64,000 nt of DNA from Mycolicibacterium sediminis (GCF_010731735.1 NZ_AP022588.1:372001-436000); one strand, 5' to 3'; counted from the stretch's first letter, positions 8,352 to 18,151 are shown. Translations and numbers: made by a program. The notes: generated by a model not told the origin, from the sequence alone.

Positions 8352-8944
8352 GACTGGTCTCCTGTGCGCGGGCGCAGGCCGTCCAACATGACGGCGCTGA
8401 GGGTGCTGGCGACCACCGTCTCGTCGAGGTGGTTCCCCGTCACCAGATACATGAGTGCGTTGATGGTGACCGCACCGAACAGCGCAATGGACGTCGATCG
8501 TGCATCAGGCTGGGCGACGAGGGATCCGTCGCGGGCTCCTTCGACGAGCAGGGTCTCGACGGGTTGTTGGTAGGCGGTATTGATCATCTCGGCGATGGCC
8601 GGCATGCGGGCCGCTCGTCCCAGTTCGCCGATGAGTGCACGGCAAACGGCTGGCCGCTGCGCCATTGCCCGCAGTTGTGCGCGGATGACGAGTTCGAGGC
8701 GTTCGGCACCGGAGCCGTCGGTGTGCACGATCGTGGTCACGGCATCGGAGATGTCCTTGAGGAGGTCTTCGAGCAGGAAGGCAAGGATGTCTTCTTTGCC
8801 GGCGAAGTAGTAGTACAGCGTCGCCTCCGGGACGCCGGTCACCGCGGCGACGTCTTCGAAATTCGAGTCGTTGGGCCCCTTTTCGGCGGACAAGTCCGCC
8901 GAGGCGGGATGACGGTCACATATTTGAGATGGAGTATCGTGCAT
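8348..8944 (-). CDS. TetR family regulator coupled to the LLM gene
   Basis: About 198 residues from ATG 8944. A GTG at 9001 opens a longer frame, but a palindrome (8969-8981) would then lie inside the coding region, so the shorter start is preferred. The HTH reads NFEDVAAVTGVPEATLYYYFAGKEDILAFL. The first helix is unusual: PASADLSAEKG without the normal aliphatic/aromatic pattern, so DNA binding may be altered. The C-terminal TetR domain is complete (RAMAQRPAVCRALIGELGRAARM). Its stop overlaps the start of the LLM gene. Confidence 0.75.
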   Translation of the reverse strand: MHDTPSQICDRHPASADLSAEKGPNDSNFEDVAAVTGVPEATLYYYFAGKEDILAFLLEDLLKDISDAVTTIVHTDGSGAERLELVIRAQLRAMAQRPAVCRALIGELGRAARMPAIAEMINTAYQQPVETLLVEGARDGSLVAQPDARSTSIALFGAVTINALMYLVTGNHLDETVVASTLSAVMLDGLRPRTGDQS

Positions 8945-8968
8945 CGGCCTATCCAGTTCACTGAGTTC

Positions 8969-8981
8969 AGACTCGCAGTCT
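8969..8981. promoter_or_regulatory. Palindromic operator AGACT-CGC-AGTCT
   Basis: Perfect 5-bp arms around CGC, 25 nt upstream of the preferred TetR start at 8944. Position fits autoregulation of the TetR-LLM operon. Confidence 0.4.
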
Positions 8982-9183
8982 AAATGCTCGTTTCTCGTCA
9001 CGGTAGGAGGTCATCATGGTCACACGAATCTCTCACTGACCCGCCAAAGTCCGGGGGAACAAAGCCGTTCAGACATCTCCTCATCTGGCGTGCGATACCA
9101 ACCGTGAGAAATGATGCCTATCTCGGCTCGGCTAGGCGGGCAGTGCTAAGTGCGCTGTTCCTTCTTCGAAAAGACCACCGCCA

Positions 9184-9723
9184 TCAAGGATGACGGTTTC
9201 CCATCGCCTCGCGCGAGTCGTCGTTTTCCCCATTGCGTGCCGGAGAGGCCTTGCCCGCGGCATCGGTGAAGTGCGCAAGCGTAACGACCACGAATAACCC
9301 GTCCGCGGAGGCCACTAGCTTCTGGGTGGTTTCCTCCCTCAGTTCTGCCCTGACTTCGAGTCTTCGGCCGGTCCGAGACACGAGGTCCGCGCCGACCAAA
9401 TACGGCGTATGAAGCAGCACCGGCGCAAAGAAATCGGTGTTCAGTTTGCGGGTGACGGCCATCTCACCGACGACGTAGAGCAGCATCCCCACCATGTCGT
9501 CGAGAACTGTAATGACCGCGCCGCCATGCGCGATCCCGGGTGCGCCGCGATGTCGGCCATCGAAGACATGCCTGGCAATCACCCCGTTGCCACGCCGACG
9601 CGCTCGCAGGCCATGACCGTGTGGATTGTCTTTGCCGCAGCCTAGGCACCACGGGTGGTGCTGCTGGAGATCGTCGCCATCCTCGACAACTGCACGACTC
9701 TTGAAATCGTGCCACCACGCCAC
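9184..9723 (-). CDS. PaaI-type hotdog-fold thioesterase
   Basis: 179 residues from GTG 9723. It has the same architecture as the protein at 5528: WCLGCGKDNPHGHGLRARR at residues ~25-43, APGIAHGGAVITVLDDMVG (HGG hotdog motif), and AVTRKLNTDFFAPVLLHTPY. The C-terminal 30 residues are polar and probably disordered. It would hydrolyse an acyl-CoA thioester; the chain is unknown. It stands alone on the minus strand between the TetR-LLM operon and the transglutaminase-like gene. The two thioesterases share the cysteine-containing N-terminal signature but are clearly diverged. Confidence 0.8.
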   Translation of the reverse strand: MAWWHDFKSRAVVEDGDDLQQHHPWCLGCGKDNPHGHGLRARRRGNGVIARHVFDGRHRGAPGIAHGGAVITVLDDMVGMLLYVVGEMAVTRKLNTDFFAPVLLHTPYLVGADLVSRTGRRLEVRAELREETTQKLVASADGLFVVVTLAHFTDAAGKASPARNGENDDSREAMGNRHP

Positions 9724-9904
9724 TGCCGAATCTTCATTCGCTTGCTCGTCGATATGGAACTCCTAACCACCAGAACAAATTACAGTCGTCACCATGGACT
9801 CACATTGGTGGCGGCGCCGGCCATGCGCGTAGATGCGAGAGCGCCTATCGTCGACCAAATCGCACTGACCGTGTTTCGGTGTATCGCGATTTCGTCATAG
9901 ACCC

Positions 9905-10567
9905 TCACTGCGAAAAGGCGTCGCGCTCGGGGGCGGACTTTTGCATGAGCGGCCCGTACCGGTTATGCAACTCGGTGACGATGTCAGTAAAGGGGAGGTC
10001 GTGGTACCAGCCGCGGTCGTTGAGATACTCCATGTGTTTGCTTCCCTCGCCGTCGTGGGCATGAAGAAGCGCATCGCTGTGGCCGTCGAAGTCGATCGGA
10101 GGTACACCGAATCGCGCGCAGAGTTCGGCGTTGAACGCCGGCGTCGCCTTCACCCAACGGTCGTTGAGTCGTAGTTCGCTGTATCCGTGGTAAACGAATA
10201 AGTCGGTGCCCCCCATCCGGGCACGCAACGTGGGGGTCTGCAGATGATTCCGCACATCTGCGAATCCCAGCCGGGCGGGAATGCCTGCCGCGCGAGCTGC
10301 CGCGGTCAGCAGCACCGCCTTCGGTACGCAATACGCTTTCGACGCCGTCGCTACATAGCTCGCCCGATAATGCTCGGGGTCGTCGTCTGTGCTGTAGGGG
10401 TCGTACCAAATCCTGTCTCGCACCGCGGCGAAGATCAACCTTGCCTTCTCCACAGGGGCACGGGCGTCACCCACCGCTTCGTCGGTGAAACGCTGAACAT
10501 CGTCGTGCTGCCAATCCAGGAATTCCGATGTCTCTAAGAACGTGGAATCACTCGGAATTTCGCTCAT
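9905..10567 (-). CDS. Transglutaminase-like cysteine protease-fold protein
   Basis: 220 residues from ATG 10567 (AAAGG 7 nt upstream; an upstream start would add 12 residues without a ribosome site). The transglutaminase core is visible: KAYCVPKAVLLTAAARAAGI puts the nucleophilic Cys at residue 80 on its helix, and FVYHGYSEL gives His127. The usual third Asp is not obvious, because that strand reads RWVKATPAFN. Bacterial members act as proteases, amidases or acyl/peptide transferases. It lies 10 nt downstream of the BtrH-like gene, so the two form one operon. Substrate unknown. Confidence 0.8.
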   Translation of the reverse strand: MSEIPSDSTFLETSEFLDWQHDDVQRFTDEAVGDARAPVEKARLIFAAVRDRIWYDPYSTDDDPEHYRASYVATASKAYCVPKAVLLTAAARAAGIPARLGFADVRNHLQTPTLRARMGGTDLFVYHGYSELRLNDRWVKATPAFNAELCARFGVPPIDFDGHSDALLHAHDGEGSKHMEYLNDRGWYHDLPFTDIVTELHNRYGPLMQKSAPERDAFSQ

Positions 10568-10577
10568 ACAGTGCCTT

Positions 10578-11663
10578 TCAGTTGGATTCGATGTCGATCT
10601 CAACGGCGCTGACCGATCGACTGGCTTTTTCGAGGGCTTCGACGAGACGCACCTCTGCCTCCGGGATCATGGCGGCGACATCGGCCGTGGCTAGGCTCCT
10701 GCTTCGCAGCGGGGCATCGACGTTCGTGGCAGCTGCCGCGAGCGCAGACCACGCCTCGGAAGCGTGTTTAGCCGCCGCAGCAGCGTCGGCAGCGGCCGCG
10801 TCATGAAGTTGATCGGCGATGCTCTGGCAACCCTGCGCCTGCAACGTACGAAAGAGTCCACCACCGGTGCCGGCTTTCTCGATGAACGCTCCGAGGCCGA
10901 ACAGTGCTGCGGCGAGTGCATCGTCGTCGAACAGCGTTGGCCAACGACGCAAGTCAGCGGCGAAGTCATGCACGCCGTTCAACCCCGATGATTCGACGTC
11001 AGCCGCCTCGACGCGCAGTAGCGGCGCGCCCGCGGCGTCACCTCGCATGAACGCTGCGCTCGCAGCGAGCGCGGCGCCCGCAATCGGACGAAGGTCGGGC
11101 ATTTGGTCCGGCCAGTCGACGTGATAGGTGGTGTGTCGGGTTGGCGTAGGGAACCCGACTGACGAACGTGCTCGCCGTAGAGCGTCATAGGGAACCAGTT
11201 GGGTCGTGTCGCGGTCATTGTCGACTACGTAGGCCACGCGTTGTTCGTCGTCATATCCGACGATGACGATGTCGTGGCGGCTCATCTGCAGTCGGACGCG
11301 CAGATAGGGAAGTTCGCCGATGTCCGCCCACACCATGACCGGCCGGCCCTCGTCGATTTCATCGGTCACAAATGCCCATCCCTCGTGTGGGTCATCGGTG
11401 GATTGCACGACGAAGTTGGCGCCGACCCGGGTGAGGTAATCGCGCTCCAGGTCGCTTCCTCGTCCGACCAGGTACACCTGGGGAAACAACTGTGCAGATC
11501 GGACGTACGAGAAGTCTAGGGCTCCGCCGAGGGCGAAGACCAGTCCTTCACTCAATGCCTCGGTGCCCCAACCGAGTTCGGCCCATTCACTGAGGTCACG
11601 AAGCGCACCGGAGCCGCAATGCCCTCCCATTCTATGCCGATAGGGAATCTGAACTTTCGCCAT
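10578..11663 (-). CDS. BtrH N-terminal domain / DUF4872-like protein
   Basis: 361 residues from ATG 11663, preceded by AAGGAGGCGGCT. The N-terminal half begins with RMGGHCGSGALRDL (Cys16 in a GHCGS context) and continues with SEGLVFALGGALDFSY and MSRHDIVIVGYDD. This is the pattern of the butirosin-protein-H domain, a papain-like fold in which BtrH moves an acyl group from a carrier protein to an aminoglycoside. The C-terminal ~150 residues are Ala-rich helices, as in DUF4872. No carrier protein or aminoglycoside gene is nearby, so the substrate is open. It forms a pair with the transglutaminase-like gene. Confidence 0.75.
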   Translation of the reverse strand: MAKVQIPYRHRMGGHCGSGALRDLSEWAELGWGTEALSEGLVFALGGALDFSYVRSAQLFPQVYLVGRGSDLERDYLTRVGANFVVQSTDDPHEGWAFVTDEIDEGRPVMVWADIGELPYLRVRLQMSRHDIVIVGYDDEQRVAYVVDNDRDTTQLVPYDALRRARSSVGFPTPTRHTTYHVDWPDQMPDLRPIAGAALAASAAFMRGDAAGAPLLRVEAADVESSGLNGVHDFAADLRRWPTLFDDDALAAALFGLGAFIEKAGTGGGLFRTLQAQGCQSIADQLHDAAAADAAAAAKHASEAWSALAAAATNVDAPLRSRSLATADVAAMIPEAEVRLVEALEKASRSVSAVEIDIESN

Positions 11664-12052
11664 AGCCGCCTCCTTGCGCATCTTATTGGCACTGTAAACC
11701 TCTGCAGGAGTTCGCATCACCAGGCGGTTGCCCGAGTACCGCAGGCGTGAAACTCGGGTAGCAGGCGCGGAACACTCCAACGCTTTGACGGCGTGCCACC
11801 GGTCCGCCGACCAGATCGAGTGTTCACGGTCCTCGACATCATGTGTGGATCGACAGTCGCGGCGCGAAGATCAGTAACTGCGAGAATCCTCGGCCGAACA
11901 CACTGACCGCGTACGGCTGTGGATACACGATGTTCACCCCGTTGGCTCCGCACTGAGGCGGCACGCGAGAAAGCCACTCGACGACACCTGTCCGACCGTT
12001 GCACCGAGCGTGCAAACTGCAGCTCCTTCCGCCCCCGGATTGTTCTCCTGTA
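11664..12052. other. 389-bp gap upstream of the BtrH-like gene
   Basis: No convincing coding frame. It contains the promoter region of the BtrH-like operon and the 3' side of the alcohol dehydrogenase gene. A TAAGAT -10-like hexamer can be read on the minus strand near 11685, without a matching -35 element. Confidence 0.35.
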
Positions 12053-13159
12053 TCAGAATCGGATGAGTCCTCTGATGTTGCGGCCTGATCGCATGTCGTC
12101 GTAGCCCTCATTGATCTCATCGAGGGTGTACTCACGGGTGATCAGCTCGTCGAGTTTGAGTTGTCCGGAGTTGTAGAGTTCGACGAGCCGCGGGATGTCG
12201 TGGGCGGCGTTGGACGAGCCGTAGAGGGCACCGCGAATCTGCTTTTCATACAGCGTTAATTCCAGCAGCGAGCCCGACATCGATGTGTCTTCGGGGTGTC
12301 CGATCGCGGTAATGACCACACGGCCGCGTTTACCGACCAGTGATAGCGCCTCAGCGGTGTAGGCCCCTTCGGCGACGTCGGTGGTCAAGACGCAGACGTC
12401 GGCGAGTTTGCCACGGGTGATGTCGCTGATCAGTGACCAGGCCTCATCGATGGTGGCAACGGCATGCGTCGCGCCGAAACCGCCAGCTTGTTCGCGCTTG
12501 AACTCCACTGGGTCGACAGCCACGATGGTCAACGCGCCAGCGATGCGGGCGCCTTGGATCGCATTCATGCCGATGCCGCCGGCGCCGATCACGACCACGG
12601 TGTCCCCGGCGCGCACTTCACCGGTGCGTACCGCCGAGCCGTAACCGGTCGTGACACCGCAACCAATCAAGGCCGCCTTGTCCAGCGGTGTCCCGTGGTC
12701 AACCTTGACCAAGGAGGCCTTCGGCACCACGGTGTATTCCGAGAACGTGCCCAGCAAGCACATCTGGCCGACATCCTCACCGCGGGCATGGAAGCGGTAG
12801 GTGCCGTCGATCTGTGGTCCCATCATGATCGCCGCGCCCATGTCGCACAGGTTCCCCATCCCGCGCGCGCAGTAGGAGCAGTGCCCGCAGGACGGCAGGA
12901 ATGTGAGGATGACCGAATCGCCGACGGCGAGGTCCTCGACACCTGCACCCACCTCCACCGCGGTGCCGGCGCCTTCATGACCACCGACTACGGGCAGCGG
13001 AAACGGCAGATCACCGGTCACGAGGTGTTCGTCTGAATGGCACAACCCGCTCGCGGTCAACTGGACCAGCACTTCATCCACACCGGGAGGATCCAACTCG
13101 ATCTCGTCGACCTCCCACTTCTCTCCCAGTCCCCAGAGCACTGCGGCGCGCGTCTTCAT
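12053..13159 (-). CDS. Zinc-dependent alcohol dehydrogenase, NDMA-dependent type
   Basis: 368 residues. Catalytic zinc ligands are Cys40 (GLCHSD), His61-Glu62 (GGHEGAG) and a later Cys. A structural zinc lobe has C91, C94, C97 and C105 (CGHCSYCARGMGNLC). The Rossmann motif is VVVIGAGGIGMNAIQ. The sequence matches the actinobacterial NDMA-dependent MDR alcohol dehydrogenases, which hold NAD tightly and oxidise primary alcohols to aldehydes. Downstream of the acyl-CoA synthetase and near the CYP153 genes, it is the expected second step of terminal alkane oxidation. Confidence 0.88.
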   Translation of the reverse strand: MKTRAAVLWGLGEKWEVDEIELDPPGVDEVLVQLTASGLCHSDEHLVTGDLPFPLPVVGGHEGAGTAVEVGAGVEDLAVGDSVILTFLPSCGHCSYCARGMGNLCDMGAAIMMGPQIDGTYRFHARGEDVGQMCLLGTFSEYTVVPKASLVKVDHGTPLDKAALIGCGVTTGYGSAVRTGEVRAGDTVVVIGAGGIGMNAIQGARIAGALTIVAVDPVEFKREQAGGFGATHAVATIDEAWSLISDITRGKLADVCVLTTDVAEGAYTAEALSLVGKRGRVVITAIGHPEDTSMSGSLLELTLYEKQIRGALYGSSNAAHDIPRLVELYNSGQLKLDELITREYTLDEINEGYDDMRSGRNIRGLIRF

Positions 13160-13201
13160 GTGTGTCTCCTCAACGTCGATCTTTCCTTGGCAGTGGATGG
13201 T

Positions 13202-14818
13202 TCACGCCAGCGTCTCGACGGCGAGGTCACCGTCGGCGTGCTGGCTGCGCAGCTTCTTCTTGTCGAACTTGCCAGTAGACGTCAACGGAACGTCGGCGAC
13301 GAACGCCCACCGTTCCGGTAGCCACCACTTGGCCACCCGTGCACGCAGGAACTCGGTCAACTCCGCAGCGGTGGCGGTGCAGTCAGCGGCCAGGACCACC
13401 ACTGCCAGCGGCCGTTCCTGCCACTTGTCGTCGGGCACTCCAATCACCGTGGCGGTGCGTACTGCAGGGTGAGCGGCCAACTCGTTCTCCAGTTCCACCG
13501 AGGAGATCCACTCTCCTCCAGACTTGATCACGTCTTTGGCACGGTCGGTGAGAGTGATGAAGGCATCGGCGCTGATCGTTCCGACATCTCCGGTGCACAA
13601 CCACCCGTCCGGCGACACCGCCGGACTGTCATACTCGTAATAGGACTGAGTGATCCATGGGCCGCGGATCTGAATCTCCCCAACCGACTTTCCGTCCCAA
13701 GGTTGTTCTGCACCGCTGTCATCAACGATGCGGGCCTGCACACCGGCCACTACCCTGCCTTGGGTTCCGCGCAGGTAAAGGGACCTCTCCGGGGTGTCGG
13801 TGTTCCGCGGCAGAGCGACCGCAGCCAGCGGGGAGGTCTCGGTCATCCCCCAGGCCTGCACAATGCGGATGCCAAGTTCGTCATAGGCAGTCATCAACGA
13901 CCGCGGAACCGCCGAACCACCGCACGCCACCATCTTCAGCGAACTCAGGTCGTGGCCGGGATTGTCGCGCAGGTAGTGCAAGACATCGGTCCAGATCGTC
14001 GGCACAGCGCCCGCCATCGTGGGCCGGGCCGCCTCGATCATCTCCACCAAGGGCCCCGCCTGCAGGAAACGGTCAGGCAGCAGCAGCTGCGCCCCCGCCA
14101 TCATCGCCGCATACGGCAATCCCCAGGCATTAGCGTGGAACATTGGAACGATCGCCAACACCGTGTCGTCATGACCGATGCCCAAGGCGTTCGAGGTGCA
14201 CGCCGCTTGAGAGTGCAGCCACGTCGAACGGTGGCTGTAGACAACGCCTTTCGGGTGCCCGGTAGTACCGCTCGTGTAGCACATCGCTGCGGCCGACTGC
14301 TCGTCGACATCGGGCCAGTCGAACGTGCTCGACTGCGCGCCCACCACGTCGTCGTAGCGAAGGACGTCCTTTCCGCATCCCTGCACCGCGGCAAGATCGC
14401 CGGTGCCGGTTACCAGCACCGTGCGCACCGAGGTCATCGACGGCAACGCCCCCGCCAACAGGTTCAGCACCGTACCGTCGACGATGATCACCTGATCTTC
14501 GGCATGATTGGCGATCCACGTCAGCTGTTCAGGTGGCAGCCGCAGATTCAACGTATGTAGCACCGCACCCATCGACGGCACCGCTGCGTAACAGTCCAGG
14601 TGCTCCTGGTTGCTCCACTGCAGCGTCGCGACACGCTCGTCTCCACGAATGCCGATCTCGCGCAATGCATTAGCCAACCGCGCCGCACGCTGCCCCAGCT
14701 CGTGATACGAAACCCCAGAGATCTGTTGGGGTCCGCGTGCGGTCAACACCTCGCGATCGCCATGGACTGCCGCAGCATGGGCCACGATCGCGGGCACCGT
14801 CAACGCAACGTCCTGCAT
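13202..14818 (-). CDS. Fatty acyl-CoA synthetase (AMP-forming)
   Basis: 538 residues from ATG 14818, which has AGGAG 5 nt upstream (the ATG at 14830 lies within that ribosome site). It shows all adenylate-forming motifs: P-loop [11 protein letters not shown], a WGMTETSP region, the LCTGDVG hinge region, [19 protein letters not shown] and the catalytic-Lys tail [11 protein letters not shown]. It converts a fatty acid to its CoA ester. It lies between the SCP2 gene (48 nt) and the alcohol dehydrogenase gene (42 nt), forming the activation step after alcohol and aldehyde oxidation. Chain-length preference cannot be read, but the context suggests medium- to long-chain. Confidence 0.9.
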   Translation of the reverse strand: MQDVALTVPAIVAHAAAVHGDREVLTARGPQQISGVSYHELGQRAARLANALREIGIRGDERVATLQWSNQEHLDCYAAVPSMGAVLHTLNLRLPPEQLTWIANHAEDQVIIVDGTVLNLLAGALPSMTSVRTVLVTGTGDLAAVQGCGKDVLRYDDVVGAQSSTFDWPDVDEQSAAAMCYTSGTTGHPKGVVYSHRSTWLHSQAACTSNALGIGHDDTVLAIVPMFHANAWGLPYAAMMAGAQLLLPDRFLQAGPLVEMIEAARPTMAGAVPTIWTDVLHYLRDNPGHDLSSLKMVACGGSAVPRSLMTAYDELGIRIVQAWGMTETSPLAAVALPRNTDTPERSLYLRGTQGRVVAGVQARIVDDSGAEQPWDGKSVGEIQIRGPWITQSYYEYDSPAVSPDGWLCTGDVGTISADAFITLTDRAKDVIKSGGEWISSVELENELAAHPAVRTATVIGVPDDKWQERPLAVVVLAADCTATAAELTEFLRARVAKWWLPERWAFVADVPLTSTGKFDKKKLRSQHADGDLAVETLA

Positions 14819-14866
14819 CGTGCTCCTCATCGCGCACCAGCCCTACAGCCCGCGATGAGACGACGA

Positions 14867-15277
14867 TCACGCATCGATCAGGTCCTGCCGATTCTGACTC
14901 TGCAACATCGAACGGTACTCGGGGAACAAGTTCTTCGCCTGCGGGATCAACTTGATCAACTTCGGCACCGGGCCCTTCGCACGCACCGTTCCCTTGGCCA
15001 TCGCCATCGTCAGGTTCACCTTCCCCAGCCAGAACTTGTTCCCGGTGTCCGCCGACATGAACAGTTCGACATTGGGCACCGCGGTACTGGACGCTCCGGT
15101 CTCCACCACCTTGTTCGGCATGTCCACCGTCACCACCGCGTCCGGATCGGTGTAGTGAACCCGCAACACCACACCCGAACTTGCGAGCTTGTCCCCAAGT
15201 CCCTCCTTCTCCAAACCCCGCCCAAAGATCCCACCCAAAAAGGCATAGACCTCGTCCTCGTCCTTGAACACCGCCAC
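14867..15277 (-). CDS. SCP2 sterol-carrier/lipid-binding domain protein
   Basis: 136 residues. GTG 15277 is chosen because GGAGG lies 6 nt upstream; the TTG at 15283 touches the ribosome site. The SCP2 fold is suggested by a beta-sheet with VVLRVHYTDPDAVVTVDM and NVELFMSADTGNKFWLGKVN, then AMAKGTVRAKGPVPKLIKLI, which matches the SCP2 strand-helix region. It likely binds fatty acyl or alkane-derived ligands in the cytosol. First gene of the SCP2-synthetase-dehydrogenase operon. Confidence 0.82.
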   Translation of the reverse strand: MAVFKDEDEVYAFLGGIFGRGLEKEGLGDKLASSGVVLRVHYTDPDAVVTVDMPNKVVETGASSTAVPNVELFMSADTGNKFWLGKVNLTMAMAKGTVRAKGPVPKLIKLIPQAKNLFPEYRSMLQSQNRQDLIDA

Positions 15278-15540
15278 CGTCAACCTCCACCAACCTCGTT
15301 TTCAGAAAACAACATTCGCGAGCATCGACTCCAGACGATGCTGCCTCCGAAGAGAACCGTCACGCTTGTTGGCGACCCCCGCCAGCTCCTGATGCGCTGC
15401 GGTAGTACCGCCATGGTGGCCAACTGTGTCCGCTAGCCGTCCCCTTTGCCAGCGGAGTTGGATGGCGGTTGGCCTCGACGTCACCGAGACAAGAATCGCA
15501 TCGCGGTCGCCGTCCCATCGCACCACCGCAACCATGAACC

Positions 15541-16743
15541 TCAGGCCGGGCCGGCGAGCATCAGTTCGGCCCGTTCGATCGGGACTTGCTGCGTGATGAC
15601 CCGCTTGCTGAATACGAAGTCGCGGGGTCGGTTGATGCAGTCGGCGGCAATGAGTTCGCCGGCCCGCAGGTAGAAGCAGGTGAAGTCGCGGTCTCGGGTC
15701 GGGTCGCCGCTGAGGACGACCTCGTCGTATCCGGTGTTGAGACCGGCGATCTGGAGCTTCACGTCGTATTGATCGGACCAGAACCATGGCAGCGCTGCGA
15801 CTTTCTTCGACTTACCGCAGATGGTCGCGGCGGCGACTTTGGCCTGCTCGCCTGCGCCTGGCACGGACTCCAGGCGGATGCGACGGCCGTAACGGGCCAT
15901 GTGGTGGCTGGCGCAGTCCCCGGCAGCCACGATGTCGGGGTCGGTGGTCCGGGCCTGGTCGTCGATCACGACGCCGTTGTCGATGGCCAGGCCCGCGGCG
16001 GCAGCGAGATCGGTGTTCGGCTCGACGCCGATGCCGACGATGACGAGGTCGGCGGGGATTGATTCGCCACTGGCCAGGATTACTTCGCGGACCCTGCCGT
16101 CTCCGGACATGGCATCGACCAGCGCGTCCGTCTGGATGTCAACGCCCTCCTCGCGGTGGATCCGGTCGAAGAACGCTGATACCGCGGGGGCGGTGACCCG
16201 TTCGAGGACCCGCTCGGTGGCCTCGAGGACGGTGACCTCCAGCCCCAGTGCGCGCAATGAGGCGGCTGCCTCCAGTCCGATGTAGCCACCACCGACGATC
16301 ACGGCACGACGCCCGGGGCTGGTCCGCTCTCTGATCATCGCGACGTCCGCCGCAGTGCGTAGGTAACACACCCCGGGCAGGTCGGCTCCCGGGATGGAGA
16401 GCCGGCGAGGCCGGGCACCTGTGCACAGCGCGAGCTTGTCGTAGGGCAATGCGTCGCCGGTGGTCAGCGAGAGGTGACCGGCGGAGCGGTCGAGCACCTC
16501 CACCGTCGCATCCATGAGCTTGATTCGCTGCTTGGTGTAAAACTCGGCGTTGCGGATCGCCAACTCGTCGACTGTGCACTTCCCGGCCAGATATGCCTTC
16601 GACAGCGGGGGCCGATGGTGTGGCAACGCCGACTCATTGCCGACGAGGACGATCTCGCCGTCCCATCCTTCTTGACGAAGGCTGGCCGCCAGTTGGGCGC
16701 CCGCGTGGCTGGCGCCCACGATGACCGCTCGATGCAAAGTCAT
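15541..16743 (-). CDS. NAD(P)H-dependent ferredoxin reductase (FAD)
   Basis: 400 residues, typical of putidaredoxin/rhodocoxin reductases. The FAD-binding GxGxxG variant is VIVGASHAGAQLAASLR at the N-terminus. A second Rossmann motif for NAD(P)H is VIVGGGYIGLEAAASLR (~150). A C-terminal FAD contact is DPDIVAAGDCA, and the HHRPPLSKAYLAG segment is characteristic. It passes electrons from NAD(P)H to the 2Fe-2S ferredoxin encoded at 18152. Its start codon overlaps the P450 stop by 4 nt (16740-16743), making a ferredoxin-P450-reductase operon. Confidence 0.92.
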   Translation of the reverse strand: MTLHRAVIVGASHAGAQLAASLRQEGWDGEIVLVGNESALPHHRPPLSKAYLAGKCTVDELAIRNAEFYTKQRIKLMDATVEVLDRSAGHLSLTTGDALPYDKLALCTGARPRRLSIPGADLPGVCYLRTAADVAMIRERTSPGRRAVIVGGGYIGLEAAASLRALGLEVTVLEATERVLERVTAPAVSAFFDRIHREEGVDIQTDALVDAMSGDGRVREVILASGESIPADLVIVGIGVEPNTDLAAAAGLAIDNGVVIDDQARTTDPDIVAAGDCASHHMARYGRRIRLESVPGAGEQAKVAAATICGKSKKVAALPWFWSDQYDVKLQIAGLNTGYDEVVLSGDPTRDRDFTCFYLRAGELIAADCINRPRDFVFSKRVITQQVPIERAELMLAGPA

Positions 16744-18131
16744 GCGCCGGCTTTCGGGGTGAGGCGGACCATCAGCTTGCTGATTCCCCTGACGAAGTTG
16801 GACTGCACGTACTCGGGCTCACCGACGACTTCGATGTCTTCGAAACGCGGAAGGAGTTCCTCCCAGAGGATTCGCAACTGCATTTCGGCCAGTCGGTTGC
16901 CCATACAGCGATGGACGCCGAAACCGAAGGAGATGTGGTTACGGGCGTTGGCCCGGTCGATGATCAGCTCGTCGGGGCGATCGAATACGCGCTCGTCGCG
17001 GTTGCCGGAGGCGTACCACATGACTACTTTGTCGCCCTTCCGGATGAACTGTCCGTTCAAGACGGTGTCCGCCTTGGCGATCCGCCGCATATAGGCGAGC
17101 GGGGTTTGCCACCGGATGATCTCCGAGACCATGTTGGGGATCAGGTCAGGGTTCGCCTTCAGCTTCTGAAACTGGTCAGGGAACTCGTTAAGCGCGAGAA
17201 CACCACCGCTCATGGAATTGCGGGTCGTATCGTTGCCGCCCACGATCAGCAATACCAAGTTCCCCAGAAACTCCATCGGGCGGTCGATCAGGTCCTTGGT
17301 GCTCTCGTCACTCTGCAACATGGTGATCAAATCGAAGCCGGGCTGCTCGCCGGCAGCTGTCCGAGCTGCCTTATCCCGCCAATGAGCGCTGAGACCTCGC
17401 GCCATATCGACCATTCCACGAAACACCTCATCGTTGTCCGAGGGGCCACCGTTGGCTTGCTCCATCGAGGTGGCCAGATCGGACCATTCGACGAGCTTGC
17501 GCCGCTGCTCGAACGGGAAGTCGAGCAGCGTGGCGAGCATGCGCGCAGTTAGCTCGATCGAGACGTGCTGCACCCAGTTGAACGGTTCGCCGAGCGGGAG
17601 ATCGTCGAGCACGTCACGGACGCGCTCCCGAATGAGGCTCTCCATCTCACGCAGGTTCTTGGGTGCCACCACGCCTTGGACAGCGGCCCGCTGCCTGTCG
17701 TGTTCCGGCGGATCCATCGCGATGAACATCGCGATATCGAGAAAACGAGGGGGGGTTCCGATCACGATCAACGGCTCGGCGGAGAAGACCTCGTGGTTCT
17801 TGTCGACGGATACGATGTCGGCATGTCTGGTGACGGACCAGAACGGGCCGAACGCGCTGTTGGCCTGATAGTGCACAGGGGCCTCGTTGCGGAGGCGCTC
17901 GTAATACGACTTCCAGCGACCCTGACGGTAGAGAAAAGGATCGCTGAGGTCGATGTCGGTCAGTTCGAGTTCGGCAGCCGGCGGGATCGGTCGCTCAGTG
18001 AAGATTTTCTCACCGTTGGTGCCGGTAACCCAGCGACGGGTCTTGTCGTAAAGGTGGGCGCCCTGGATCAATCGGTCCAACGGAATGGTGGCCCGAGCCT
18101 TGGCGGTAACTGCCTCGCGAATACCGGTCAC
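16740..18131 (-). CDS. Cytochrome P450, CYP153-type alkane hydroxylase
   Basis: 463 residues from GTG 18131; the longer frame would overlap the ferredoxin gene. The oxygen-activation helix is GGNDTT at ~298-303, ExxR is at 337-340 (EIIR), and the heme loop FGFGVHRCMG has Cys409 as ligand. The I-helix region LGNLVLLIVGGNDTTRNSMS and the tail after the Cys (NRLAEMQLRILWEELL) match CYP153 enzymes, which hydroxylate the terminal carbon of medium-chain alkanes. A class I electron chain is encoded on both sides. The subfamily is inferred from motif memory. Confidence 0.88.
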   Translation of the reverse strand: MTGIREAVTAKARATIPLDRLIQGAHLYDKTRRWVTGTNGEKIFTERPIPPAAELELTDIDLSDPFLYRQGRWKSYYERLRNEAPVHYQANSAFGPFWSVTRHADIVSVDKNHEVFSAEPLIVIGTPPRFLDIAMFIAMDPPEHDRQRAAVQGVVAPKNLREMESLIRERVRDVLDDLPLGEPFNWVQHVSIELTARMLATLLDFPFEQRRKLVEWSDLATSMEQANGGPSDNDEVFRGMVDMARGLSAHWRDKAARTAAGEQPGFDLITMLQSDESTKDLIDRPMEFLGNLVLLIVGGNDTTRNSMSGGVLALNEFPDQFQKLKANPDLIPNMVSEIIRWQTPLAYMRRIAKADTVLNGQFIRKGDKVVMWYASGNRDERVFDRPDELIIDRANARNHISFGFGVHRCMGNRLAEMQLRILWEELLPRFEDIEVVGEPEYVQSNFVRGISKLMVRLTPKAGA

Positions 18132-18151
18132 GTCTGTGTGTCCTCTCGTCG

